Shown in pieces: positions 1-8,372 of a stretch of 64,000 nucleotides of DNA (position 1 is the stretch's first letter; each line of letters starts with the position of its first letter). A program made the translations under genes and the position numbers. The stretch is from Deinococcus aetherius. GTDB taxonomy: Bacteria; Deinococcota; Deinococci; Deinococcales; Deinococcaceae. A model generated the notes under the pieces. It had not been told where the DNA came from, ran no database searches, and saw nothing but the letters and a program-made list of their open reading frames with translations. Where the stretch lies: assembly GCF_025997855.1 (NCBI RefSeq), contig NZ_AP026561.1, forward strand, positions 496,001 to 560,000. The letters run 5' to 3'.

Positions 1-52
1 GTTCCTCCAGCGCTACTACCTCAGCGGCCTCACCCAGGGAGCGGTGAAGTGA
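1..52 (+). CDS. Sugar ABC transporter permease, 3' end only
   Basis: Only the last 16 codons are present, in the frame starting at base 2 and ending at TGA 50-52. The tail reads as FLQRYYLSGLTQGAVK, which matches the usual C-terminus of MalG/UgpE-type carbohydrate permeases (a run like QR-[FY]-x-x-G-L-T-x-G-A-V-K). It is followed after 31 bp by the glycosidase gene, so it is probably the upstream member of the same operon and supplies its sugar. The identification rests on this short tail alone. Confidence 0.7.
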   Translation, partial: FLQRYYLSGLTQGAVK

Positions 53-83
53 TCCCCGCCCCCGCCCCTCAAGGAGTCCCCCT

Positions 84-1730
84 GTGAACGCGTTTGATTT
101 CAGTTTCGACCCCCGGGACCCCTTCTTCGACGTGCCCGGGCTGGGCGGCGTGCGCTGGGGGGTGCAGGTCTTCACCACGAACAACGTGTACGTCCTCGAT
201 CCCGACCGGGTGGAACTGCGGGAGGACGCGGGCGGGTTGAGCCTGACCTGCGACGGCCTCGCGTGGGCGGGGCTCCAAAGGCGCGTGCCGGGTCGCGTGG
301 AGGTGCGGGTGGCGCGGGATGAGGCGGCCTTCACCTGGCACGTCGTGGCCGAACACGCCGAGCCCATCAAGTCGGTGAAACTGCTGTGGCGCGGTCTGCC
401 GGAAGACCTCTTGGCTCAGGGCTGGTGGCACGCCTCGATGCCCGAGGACGCCGTGGCGCAGCCCGCCCATATAGCCCCTCTCCTGTGGACTTACCCCAGC
501 GGCGGCGGCTGGACGACCCCCTGGGCGTGTGCGGGCAAGGGGCCGGGCGTGACGATCAGCGTCCGTGACCCCCAGGTCCGTGCCAAGCGGCTGTACGTCC
601 ACACGCCGCCCTACGGCGGGGGCGGGACGCTCGCCGAACTCGTGCTGGAGGAGGACGCGCGGCACTTCGGCGGACGCTTCGAGGCGCCCGAGGTGCGGCT
701 GCGGCCCTGCGCGGGCCGGGACGAGGTGGACGCGGATTTCGAGGAGCACCTGGCCTTTTTAGAGAGGACTTACGACCTGCACCCCTGGGAGACTCGACCG
801 GACCTCCCCGGGTGGGCGCGTGACGCGCGGCTGGTGCTCAACCTGCATGGGCAGCACTGGACCGGGTACGTGTTCAACACCTTTGACGACATGGCCGAAG
901 TGCTGCGCTTCGCGGCGCGGCAGGTAGACGGGGGGCTCCTGATCGCCTACGTCCTGGGCTGGGAGGGGCGGTACTACCACTCCTACCCCAACTTCACGCC
1001 GGGAGAGGACCTGGGCGGCCCGGAAGGATTTGCCCGCCTACGTCAGGCGGCGCGCGAGACGAAAATCCACCTCATGCCGATGTTCGGGGCCCATGGGGCG
1101 AACGTCACCCAGTACCCGGACTGGGAGCGTGCGGTATGGCGCAACCGCACCGACCGTTACGTGGAACTGTTCAACCGCCCCGACTGGGACGCGGACCGCT
1201 CGGGCGAGGACGATCAGGTGTTCCTGAGTCCCGGCGAGCCGCGCTACCGCGCCCACCTCGTGCGCGAGATCGGCAAGACGATCCGGGCCTTCGACCTGGA
1301 CGCCGTGTACCTCGACACGACGGCGGGCTGGGTGAACGATCCCCGCTGGGACATGCTGGGTGGCTACCGGGCGCTGCTCTCGGAACTGCACGCGACCTTC
1401 CCCGACCTGTTCGTGGCGGGGGAGGCGTGGTGGGACGCGCTGCTGGGCGTCTTTCCCATCAACCTCTCCTGGCTGGGGGCGACGCGGCGCTACCGGATGC
1501 CGCAGCTTCTCACCCGCTACGCGCGGGCCATCCGGCACATCGACGAGGGCAGCTTCGGCCCCGGCAGCACGGGGGTCCACGAGCGCGGCTTCTCCCCCTC
1601 ACCGCTGACGGGCTTCACGCCGGGGCACCTGCCCTCGGTCAACATCGTGGACGGCACCCTGCGCGACCACGCCGCAGACCTCGCCCATGTCTGCCGTACC
1701 CTCGTGGAAGGGAAGGTGGGCGTGTCGTGA
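84..1730 (+). CDS. DUF6259-like TIM-barrel glycoside hydrolase
   Basis: 548 residues from a GTG start placed 7 bp after a good AAGGAG Shine-Dalgarno (71-76). The N-terminal half is beta-rich. The C-terminal half reads like a glycosidase (beta/alpha)8 barrel, with strand-end motifs such as FDLDAVYLDTT (a candidate catalytic Asp) and LFVAGEAWWD (a candidate catalytic Glu). There is no signal peptide, so it should act in the cytoplasm on an imported oligosaccharide or glycoside. It is the first complete gene after the permease tail and heads a seven-gene catabolic operon. The exact family and substrate are not certain; assignment to the DUF6259 group is from recollection of the domain pattern. 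Confidence 0.6.
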   Translation: MNAFDFSFDPRDPFFDVPGLGGVRWGVQVFTTNNVYVLDPDRVELREDAGGLSLTCDGLAWAGLQRRVPGRVEVRVARDEAAFTWHVVAEHAEPIKSVKLLWRGLPEDLLAQGWWHASMPEDAVAQPAHIAPLLWTYPSGGGWTTPWACAGKGPGVTISVRDPQVRAKRLYVHTPPYGGGGTLAELVLEEDARHFGGRFEAPEVRLRPCAGRDEVDADFEEHLAFLERTYDLHPWETRPDLPGWARDARLVLNLHGQHWTGYVFNTFDDMAEVLRFAARQVDGGLLIAYVLGWEGRYYHSYPNFTPGEDLGGPEGFARLRQAARETKIHLMPMFGAHGANVTQYPDWERAVWRNRTDRYVELFNRPDWDADRSGEDDQVFLSPGEPRYRAHLVREIGKTIRAFDLDAVYLDTTAGWVNDPRWDMLGGYRALLSELHATFPDLFVAGEAWWDALLGVFPINLSWLGATRRYRMPQLLTRYARAIRHIDEGSFGPGSTGVHERGFSPSPLTGFTPGHLPSVNIVDGTLRDHAADLAHVCRTLVEGKVGVS

Positions 1731-1758
1731 TCGCCCGGGTCCGGCGTGGAGGGCGAGC

Positions 1759-3258
1759 ATGAGGGAAGTGCTGCTCGGCATCGACGTGGGTACGACGAGC
1801 GCCAAGGCGGTGCTCGTCACGCCCACCGGGCAGGTCGTGGCGCACGCTGAATCCTCCTACCCGACCGCGCACCTGCGCCCCGGCTGGGTCGAGCAGAACC
1901 CGCACGACTGGTGGGCGGCGACCGTGAGGGCGGTGCAGGGCGTGCTGGCGGGTGCAGATTCGCTGCACGTCACGGGCATCGGCGTCTCCGGGCAGGGCTG
2001 CGCCGCCACCCTGCTCGACGGGCGCGGCGAGGTCGTGCGTCCCGCGATCATCTGGATGGACGGCCGCAGCGAGGCCCAGAGCGCGTTCCTGCGCGCCCAC
2101 GTCGGCTCCGACATCCTGCGGCTCAACGGCAAGACGCCCGCCCCCTACAACGCGGACCCTGTGCTGATGTGGCTGCGGGACAACGAGCGCGAGTCCCTGA
2201 CGCGCGCGGCAGTCAGCCTGACGACCACGGGCTATATCAACTACCGTCTGACCGGGAGCGCCGCGCTCAGCGTGGCTGACGCCAGCATTCTCTTCGCCTT
2301 CGACCTGAAGCGCGGCACATGGTCGCGCGACCTGATCGAAGCCTTCGGCCTGCCCGAACGGCTGTACCCCGGCGTGAACGCGAGCTGCGACGTGCTGGGC
2401 ACGTTGACATCCACTGCCGCCGCAGAGCTGGGCCTGAGAGCCGGCATTCCAGTCGTCGCGGGTGGGGAGGACACCCCCTCGGCCGCGCTCGCTGCCGGCG
2501 TCACCGAGGCGGGCGAGGCGTTCATGTCCCTGGGGACGGCGGGCACCGTCTACGTCGTCGATGAGCAGGTGCGGGTGCAGCCCCGGCTGCTGGCCTGCGC
2601 CCACGTGTTGCCGGGGCGCTGGATGCTCGGGGGCTCGACGGTGGCGTTCGGCGCGGCGCTGGCGTGGTGCCGCGACCTGCTGGGCCCTGGCCTGACCCTG
2701 GAGGGGCTCACGGCCCTCGCGGCGTCAAGCCCGCCTGGCGCCCACGGGCTGGTGTTCCTGCCGTACCTCAGCGGTGAACTCCAGCCCATCAACGACGGCC
2801 ACGCCCGCGGGGCCCTCGTCGGCCTGAACTTCAACCACGGCGCGGCCCACCTCGTCCGGGCCGTGATGGAGGGCGCGGCCTTTGCGCTCGCCCACAACCT
2901 GCTGCTGTGCCGCGAGGTGGGGGTGGCCCCGCGGGAGGTGCGCGTGCTGGGGGGGCCCACCCGCAGCGCGCTGTGGTGCCAGATCCTCGCGGACGTGACG
3001 GGCTGCGTGGTGCGGGCGGTTCCCCCGGAGGTGGGCGCTCCCCTGGGAAACGCGCTGCTCGCGGGGCAGGGCGTGGGCCTGCTCGCCGACGCGGGCCGCA
3101 CGGCGCGGGCGAACCTCTACTTCGAGACCAGCTTCACTCCCCGTCCCGAGGACAGCGCGCGGTACGCGGAGCTGTTCGAGGTGTACCGCGCGCTCTACCC
3201 GCAGCTTCGCACGTCGTTCGCTCAACTGTCCGCCGAGCGTCTGGAGGTGCGGGCGTGA
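1759..3258 (+). CDS. FGGY-family carbohydrate kinase (xylulokinase-like)
   Basis: 499 residues from ATG 1759, preceded by GGAGGG. The protein opens with the FGGY phosphate-binding motif (LLGIDVGTTSAKAVLV) and keeps the family's ATPase motifs, including IGVSGQG near residue 75 and the late VRVLGGPTRSALWCQILADV segment, so an active ATP-dependent sugar kinase is expected. An in-frame start 24 codons upstream would overlap the glycosidase and lacks family homology. Its TGA overlaps the next start (GTGA), implying translational coupling. The substrate (ketose, polyol or 2-keto-3-deoxy acid) cannot be read from sequence; the KDPG-type aldolase downstream suggests that it makes a phosphorylated intermediate. 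Confidence 0.85.
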   Translation: MREVLLGIDVGTTSAKAVLVTPTGQVVAHAESSYPTAHLRPGWVEQNPHDWWAATVRAVQGVLAGADSLHVTGIGVSGQGCAATLLDGRGEVVRPAIIWMDGRSEAQSAFLRAHVGSDILRLNGKTPAPYNADPVLMWLRDNERESLTRAAVSLTTTGYINYRLTGSAALSVADASILFAFDLKRGTWSRDLIEAFGLPERLYPGVNASCDVLGTLTSTAAAELGLRAGIPVVAGGEDTPSAALAAGVTEAGEAFMSLGTAGTVYVVDEQVRVQPRLLACAHVLPGRWMLGGSTVAFGAALAWCRDLLGPGLTLEGLTALAASSPPGAHGLVFLPYLSGELQPINDGHARGALVGLNFNHGAAHLVRAVMEGAAFALAHNLLLCREVGVAPREVRVLGGPTRSALWCQILADVTGCVVRAVPPEVGAPLGNALLAGQGVGLLADAGRTARANLYFETSFTPRPEDSARYAELFEVYRALYPQLRTSFAQLSAERLEVRA

Positions 3259-4013
3259 GGCTGGCGGGCAAGGTCGCGCTCGTGACCGGGGCGGGCCGGG
3301 GCCTCGGCCTGGGCATCGCGCGGGCCTTCGCAGGGCAGGGCGCCCACGTCGTGCTGGCCGATCTGGACGCGGAGGCGGGCGAGGGGGCGGCGCAGGCGCT
3401 CGGGGAGGCGGCGACCTTCGTACGGGCCGACGTGGGCGACGCGGGGCAGGTGGAGGAGATGGTGCGTCACGCCGTCCGCACATTCGGGCGGCTCGACGTT
3501 CTCGTGGCGAATGCGGGCATCGGGGCGCGGCGGCTCGGGGACGGCCCGGCACACGCCTGCACGCCCGAGGCCTGGGACCACGTGATGCACGTCAACCTGC
3601 GCGGCACCTTCCTGAGCTGCAAGTTCGCGCTGCCACACCTCGTCGAGTCGCGCGGCGCGGTCGTCACGTTGAGCAGCGTCCTCGGGGTGGTCGGCACCCA
3701 GGGCCTCTTCGACACGCACGCCTACGCGACGAGCAAGGCGGGGATCATCGGCCTGACACGCGCCATCGCGGCCCACTACGCACGGGACGGGGTGCGGGCC
3801 AATTCGGTGGCACCGGGATTGATTGACACGCGGATGGCGGCGCGCAGCAAAGCAGACCCGGAGTTGCTCGCGGAACTCACGCGCTGGCAGCCCCTCGGGG
3901 CCCTCGGCGAGGTGCGCGACGTGGCGGACGCCTGCGTCTTCCTGGCCTCCGACGAGTCGAAGTTCATCACCGGCGCGGTGCTGCCCGTCGACGGCGGCTG
4001 GACCGTGCAGTAG
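3255..4013 (+). CDS. SDR-family oxidoreductase
   Basis: 252 residues. The GTG start at 3255 overlaps the kinase stop by four bases. This is a classical short-chain dehydrogenase/reductase: TGAGRGLGLG cofactor motif near residue 11, NAG near 84, catalytic Ser in TLSSVLG, the YATSK catalytic Tyr/Lys pair, and the C-terminal FITGAVLPVDGG signature. Acidic residues after beta-2 (LADLDAE) favour NAD(H) over NADP(H). In this operon it probably oxidises a sugar or sugar acid, generating a lactone or keto sugar for the hydrolase and aldolase that follow. The specific substrate is inferred only from context. Confidence 0.88.
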   Translation: MRLAGKVALVTGAGRGLGLGIARAFAGQGAHVVLADLDAEAGEGAAQALGEAATFVRADVGDAGQVEEMVRHAVRTFGRLDVLVANAGIGARRLGDGPAHACTPEAWDHVMHVNLRGTFLSCKFALPHLVESRGAVVTLSSVLGVVGTQGLFDTHAYATSKAGIIGLTRAIAAHYARDGVRANSVAPGLIDTRMAARSKADPELLAELTRWQPLGALGEVRDVADACVFLASDESKFITGAVLPVDGGWTVQ

Positions 4014-4021
4014 GAGCGACC

Positions 4022-5341
4022 ATGATCACGTACACCAAAACTGTCCCCACCCTGCTCGACACCGACGTGATCGTCGTCGGCAGCGGTTCGGCGGGGGCGA
4101 GCGCCGCGATTGCGAGTGCGCGGGCGGGGGCCAGGACAGTCCTCGTCGAGAGACTGAGCTTCCTGGGCGGCACGAGCACGGCGGTCCTCGATACCTTCTA
4201 CGGCTACTACACGCCCGGCAAGGAAAGCAAAAAGGTCGTGGGCGGCATTCCCGACGACGTGGTGCGCGAGCTGGGGGCGTTCGGCGCGGCCTTCGAGCGG
4301 CCCAACACCTTTGGCGCGGGCACGGGCGTGACCTACGACCCCGAGCTCCTCAAGGTCGTGTGGGAGCGCCTGGCCCTCGCGGCGGGGGTGAGACTGCTGC
4401 TGAACAGCTTCTGCACCGACGTGGTGATGGAGGAGGGCCGCGTCGCGGGCATCATCGTGGACGGCAAGCGCGGGCTGATGCACCTCTCGGCACGGGTAGT
4501 GGTGGACTGCACCGGGGACGCGGACGTATGTGCCCGGGCCGGGGCGCCCTACGAGCGTGCGGGCGACATAGATCCGGCGCAGACCCTCTCCACCACCTTC
4601 CGCATGGTGAACGTGGACGTGGAGCGCGCCCAGGGCTTCGGCAAGAAGGAGATGTGGGCCAAGATGACCGAGGCCGCCGACTCGGGCCTCTACCGCCTGC
4701 CCCGCCGCGAGGGAAGCTGGCACGTCACCACTCAGGCGGGCGTGATCCACACCATCATGACCCGGGTGGCCGACGTGGACGGCACCGACCCCGAGGCCCT
4801 GACGGAGGCCGAGGTGGAGGGCCGCGCGCAGGCCCTGGAGTACGCCCGCTTCCTGCGCGACCACGTGCCGGGTTTCGAGCGGGCGCAGCTCTCGTGGCTC
4901 TCCTCGCCCATCGGGGTGCGCGAGACGCGCCGGGTGTACGGCGAGTACCGCCTCACCCGCGAGGATTGCCTCTCGGCCCGCAAGTTCTCGGACGCCATCG
5001 GCGCGTGCGGGGCGCCCATCGAGGACCACCACGCGGGCACCGACACGAAATGGCTGTATGTGCCGGAAGGGGAGACGTACGACATCCCCTACCGCACCCT
5101 CGTGCCCCGGCAGGTGCGCGGTCTCCTGGTGGCCGGGCGCTGCTTTAGCGCCACCCACGACGCGCACGCCTCGTGCCGCTCGATGGCGCAGACGATGACG
5201 ATGGGCCAGGCGGCAGGTTCGGCGGCGGCCCTGAGCGTGAAGGGCGACACCTTGCCTCACGAACTGTTCGTGCCGACGTTGCAAGATCACCTGCTCGGTC
5301 TGGGGGCGAAGTTCGGCGACCTGTCGGCGGTGACGGCATGA
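4022..5341 (+). CDS. FAD-dependent oxidoreductase (FAD_oxidored type)
   Basis: 439 residues starting 8 bp after the SDR stop. The N-terminus carries a Rossmann FAD motif (DVIVVGSGSAGASAAI) and continues ARAGARTVLVERLSFLGGTST, typical of the FAD_oxidored (PF12831) family. A second FAD contact is visible near the C-terminus (VRGLLVAGRCFSATH, then MAQTMTMGQAAGSAAAL). No signal peptide or cysteine clusters are seen, so it is a soluble flavoprotein. Members often sit in carbohydrate operons with unknown substrates. A second redox enzyme beside an SDR suggests two oxidation steps in the pathway. It overlaps the next gene at ATGA. Confidence 0.82.
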   Translation: MITYTKTVPTLLDTDVIVVGSGSAGASAAIASARAGARTVLVERLSFLGGTSTAVLDTFYGYYTPGKESKKVVGGIPDDVVRELGAFGAAFERPNTFGAGTGVTYDPELLKVVWERLALAAGVRLLLNSFCTDVVMEEGRVAGIIVDGKRGLMHLSARVVVDCTGDADVCARAGAPYERAGDIDPAQTLSTTFRMVNVDVERAQGFGKKEMWAKMTEAADSGLYRLPRREGSWHVTTQAGVIHTIMTRVADVDGTDPEALTEAEVEGRAQALEYARFLRDHVPGFERAQLSWLSSPIGVRETRRVYGEYRLTREDCLSARKFSDAIGACGAPIEDHHAGTDTKWLYVPEGETYDIPYRTLVPRQVRGLLVAGRCFSATHDAHASCRSMAQTMTMGQAAGSAAALSVKGDTLPHELFVPTLQDHLLGLGAKFGDLSAVTA

Positions 5342-6336
5342 ACACGGTCGAGACGACCCTGGGCCCTCTCGGTGCCGACCGTCTCGGTCGGGTGAACGCC
5401 CACGAACACCTGATCATCGACGGCGGGTACACGGTCGTCAAGGAGCCTGATTTCAAGCTCGATTCAGTCGAAAAGGCAGTCGAGGAAGTCGGGTATTGGA
5501 AGGCAGCGGGCGGCGGCCTGATCGTGGACACCATGCCCTTCGGCTGTGGCCGGAACGTGGACAAGCTGGTGGCGATCAGCGAGGCGACGGGCGTGCCCAT
5601 CCTTGTGCCGAGCGGCTTTCAGAAGTCGAGTTACTACCTGCCCGACCACTGGCAGCACCGCTTCGACGAGGAGACGATTGCCGGCCTGCTGATCGCGGAG
5701 TTGACCGAAGGAGCCGACCGAAACAACTACGACACGCCTGTCGTGGACCGCAGTGCGGTGAGGGCTGGGTTCGTCAAGGTCGCGGGCGACTATCAGGTCG
5801 TGAAGCCCACCACGCTCAAGCTGATCCGGGCGGCGGGGCGGGCGCACCGCGCAACGGGTTGCCCCATTCTTGTCCATACCGAGATGGGCACCGCCGGGGA
5901 CGAATTGCTCGACCTGCTGGAGGAAGCGGGCGTACCCCCCTCGCGCGTGATGCTGAGCCACCTCGACCGCAACCCCGACGTGTTCGTCCACGCCCGCCTG
6001 GCGGCCCGGGGCGCCCTCCTCCAGTACGACACTCCGGGCCGCATCAAGTACCAGCCGGAAAGCGTCCTGGTGAGGCTGATGCGGGACGTGATCGACGCAG
6101 GCTTTGGCGCGAACCTGCTGCTGGGCGGCGACACCGCGCGGCGCTCGTACTGGAAGGCGTACGGCGGCGGGCCGGGACTCGCGTACATCCTCGACACCTT
6201 TGACGGTCGCCTGCGCGAGGAGGGCTTCACCCAGGACGAGTTGAACGCTATCTGGACGGAGAACCCCGCACGCTGGCTGGGCTTGACGGCCTCCACTGAA
6301 ACCGCCCCGAGTGAAGAGCGGGCGGCGAGCGCGTGA
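5338..6336 (+). CDS. Phosphotriesterase-family metallohydrolase (probable lactonase)
   Basis: 332 residues from ATG 5338, which overlaps the previous stop (ATGA). The metal ligands of the phosphotriesterase fold are recognisable: HEH in VNAHEHLIID, the carbamylated-lysine motif GFVKVAG, His in ILVHTEMG, His in MLSHLDRNPD, and the late Asp in LLLGGDTARRSYW. The family includes phosphotriesterases, homoserine lactonases and sugar lactonases. Between a dehydrogenase and an aldolase, sugar-lactone hydrolysis is the most economical role, but this is inference. A longer reading upstream only translates the antisense-like end of the oxidoreductase and was not used. Confidence 0.8.
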   Translation: MNTVETTLGPLGADRLGRVNAHEHLIIDGGYTVVKEPDFKLDSVEKAVEEVGYWKAAGGGLIVDTMPFGCGRNVDKLVAISEATGVPILVPSGFQKSSYYLPDHWQHRFDEETIAGLLIAELTEGADRNNYDTPVVDRSAVRAGFVKVAGDYQVVKPTTLKLIRAAGRAHRATGCPILVHTEMGTAGDELLDLLEEAGVPPSRVMLSHLDRNPDVFVHARLAARGALLQYDTPGRIKYQPESVLVRLMRDVIDAGFGANLLLGGDTARRSYWKAYGGGPGLAYILDTFDGRLREEGFTQDELNAIWTENPARWLGLTASTETAPSEERAASA

Positions 6337-6977
6337 GCGGCCTCGACTTCTCACGGGACAAAGTCATCGCCATCGTGCGCGGGGTGCCGCCCCAGCACGC
6401 CGACGACGTGGCCTCCGCATTGCTCGCGGGGGGTGTGCGCCTGATCGAGGTGACGCTCGACACCCCGGGCGCGCTGCACACCATCGAACGCTGGCGCCGG
6501 ACCTCCTTGCCGCTGCGGGTTGGGGCGGGCACCGTCCTGGGCGTCAGGGAGGCCCGGGACGCCCTGCTCGCGGGCGCCGAGTACCTGATCTCCCCGCACA
6601 CCGACGAGGCGATCATCGCGTGTGGGCGGGAAGCAGGCGTCCCCGTCTTTCCGGGCGCCCTGACACCCACGGAAATCGTGCGCGCCCATCACGCGGGCGC
6701 AAGTGCCGTCAAGGTCTTCCCGGTCGGCAGCGTCGGCGGCCCGGGGTATCTGAAAGACGTGCTCGCCCCGCTCGGCCACGTGCCCCTCGTGGCGGTGGGC
6801 GGCGTGAACGCCGGGAACGCCCGCGCCTACCTGGACGCCGGGGCAGTGGCGCTCGGGGTGGGCGGCAGTCTGGTGGACCCGGGCCTCGTGCGCGGCGGAC
6901 GTTGGGACGACCTTACCGGGCGGGCGCGGGCCCTCGTCGCCGCCTGCGCCCTCACGCCCCTGGAGGAGAACGCGTGA
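6333..6977 (+). CDS. eda: KDPG/KDPGal-type aldolase
   Basis: 214 residues with a GTG start overlapping the previous stop by four bases. Conserved points of class I 2-keto-3-deoxy-6-phosphogluconate aldolases are present: VIAIVRG at the start, the catalytic Glu in LIEVTLDTPGA, GAGTVLG, and the Schiff-base lysine in SAVKVFPVGSVGG. The reaction is cleavage of a 2-keto-3-deoxy-6-phospho-sugar acid to pyruvate plus a three-carbon phosphate. It marks this operon as an Entner-Doudoroff-like route. No sugar-acid dehydratase is seen in the operon, so that step must come from elsewhere or from an unrecognised enzyme. Confidence 0.88.
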   Translation: MSGLDFSRDKVIAIVRGVPPQHADDVASALLAGGVRLIEVTLDTPGALHTIERWRRTSLPLRVGAGTVLGVREARDALLAGAEYLISPHTDEAIIACGREAGVPVFPGALTPTEIVRAHHAGASAVKVFPVGSVGGPGYLKDVLAPLGHVPLVAVGGVNAGNARAYLDAGAVALGVGGSLVDPGLVRGGRWDDLTGRARALVAACALTPLEENA

Positions 6978-7789
6978 CCCTCACCTTCCCGGACCAGCTC
7001 GACCGCGTCCGCGACGCCGTGCTGGCGCAAGAAGACAAGCTGCGTCGCGTCGCGTCGCTGTACGCCGACGCCATTCAGGCGGGCGGCCTGATCCACGTGT
7101 ACGCCAACGGCCACTCGCGCATCGCGGTCGAGGAGATGATCGTTCGCATGGGCGCCCTGACGGGCTTTCACCCCCTGCTGACGCCGGGCCTCGCCACCTT
7201 CGACGGCGTGGTGGGCACGCGCGGCATCCGCGTGAACCAGCGCATGGAGAAGGTGGAGGGCGTGGGCGAGGCCATCCTCGACGAGTACGACATCGGCCCG
7301 CGCGACGTGTTCCTGGTGCTGTCGGCCACCGGCACGACGCCCGCCGCCGTGGACACGGCCCTCGAAATCCAGCGGCGCTACCCTGATCACCCGCTCGTGG
7401 TGATCGCCTGCGAGGCGCAGGCCCGCACGGCGCCCGCCAAGCACAGCAGCGGTCAGAACCTCTCACACGTCGTGGATGGCGCCAGGAACGGCGTCTTCCT
7501 CGACAACGGCATGCCGGTGGGCGACCTCAGCGTCACGGTCGAGGGGCAGACCGGCGTGTACGGGGTCTGCCCGCTGTCCTCCATCGGTGCCCTCACGCTC
7601 GTTCAGTCCCTCAACGAACTCACCGTGCGCGAACTCGACCGGCGCGGCCAGGCCCACCACGTCCTGCGAAATATGCATCTGAGCGACACCGTGGACACCT
7701 ACGAGGCGTGGGTGCGCGACCAGCGCGAACGCTACGCCCGCGCGCTCAACCATCCCCAGCGTGTTGCGCCGAGCGCCGCCGACCGGTGA
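6974..7789 (+). CDS. SIS-domain sugar-phosphate isomerase-like protein
   Basis: 271 residues from GTG 6974, overlapping the aldolase stop. The SIS fold is recognisable from IHVYANGHSRIAVEEMIVRMG near residue 35 and VFLVLSATGTTPAAVDTALEI near 115, the phosphosugar-binding loop. It resembles the UPF0309/SIS_2 group seen beside sugar operons. It has no HTH, so it is an isomerase or phosphosugar-binding protein rather than an RpiR-type regulator. It is the last gene of the operon, and no convincing hairpin terminator was found immediately downstream. Confidence 0.75.
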   Translation: MTLTFPDQLDRVRDAVLAQEDKLRRVASLYADAIQAGGLIHVYANGHSRIAVEEMIVRMGALTGFHPLLTPGLATFDGVVGTRGIRVNQRMEKVEGVGEAILDEYDIGPRDVFLVLSATGTTPAAVDTALEIQRRYPDHPLVVIACEAQARTAPAKHSSGQNLSHVVDGARNGVFLDNGMPVGDLSVTVEGQTGVYGVCPLSSIGALTLVQSLNELTVRELDRRGQAHHVLRNMHLSDTVDTYEAWVRDQRERYARALNHPQRVAPSAADR

Positions 7790-8372
7790 CCCCGGTTCGT
7801 TCGCCCGTGTGCCAGGCTGGAGAGCGCCGCTCGGTGAGGCGAGGCCCGGATGCACGGGCCGGCCCGTGGCCGCTCGCCTCCGCCTCGTTAGTTCGAAGAC
7901 GGCCTCGCTCCAGCTCAGCGCGAGGCGGGGGTCCACCGCCAGCACCTCCCGGGTGGCTTGCGTGCCAGGTCACCGCCCACCCCTGCTGTATCCCGCAGAT
8001 GAGCTGAATAGTCTGTGGTGTGTACCCAGGAGAGGGCGGGCAGGACCGGTACGTACCCGTCGCTTCCTCCCTTCGCGTGCGCGAGGCCCAATGGGTGAGG
8101 TCGGTTCCCTCGCCCGGCCTCACCTGGGCCGGGTGCTTCGTCCCCGGTGTGCCCTCGTCAGTTTGTGGGGACGGTCGCCTGGCCGCTCTTCCGGGCGACC
8201 CGGACGTGGGGGCCGAAGTGCGCCCAGAGGTCCTGGGGATGCCGTCCCCACGCCGTGGCGCAGGTACAGGAAGCCGGCCCCGGTCTCGGCCAGGCTCTCA
8301 TTCCCCTCGGCCCAAGTCAGGTGGAGGGAGTCAAGGGCGATGGAGTGCGGGTCTCGCCTGAGGCTTTTACAG
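7790..8372. other. 583-bp region without a supported gene
   Basis: This stretch separates the sugar operon from the 3' end of the convergent MocR-type gene. Several frames stay open only because GC is high. Two minus-strand pieces look faintly protein-like (about 7860-7960, containing LAVDPRLALSWSEAVFELT, and about 8200-8360, containing SLHLTWAEGNESLAETGAG). They are not connected in one frame and could be gene remnants. No RNA gene or clear terminator was found. Confidence 0.4.

Noticed and set aside
3776..5290. 504-codon minus-strand frame opposite the SDR and FAD oxidoreductase
   Set aside because: Shadow of the real genes; no motif, very high His and Arg content.
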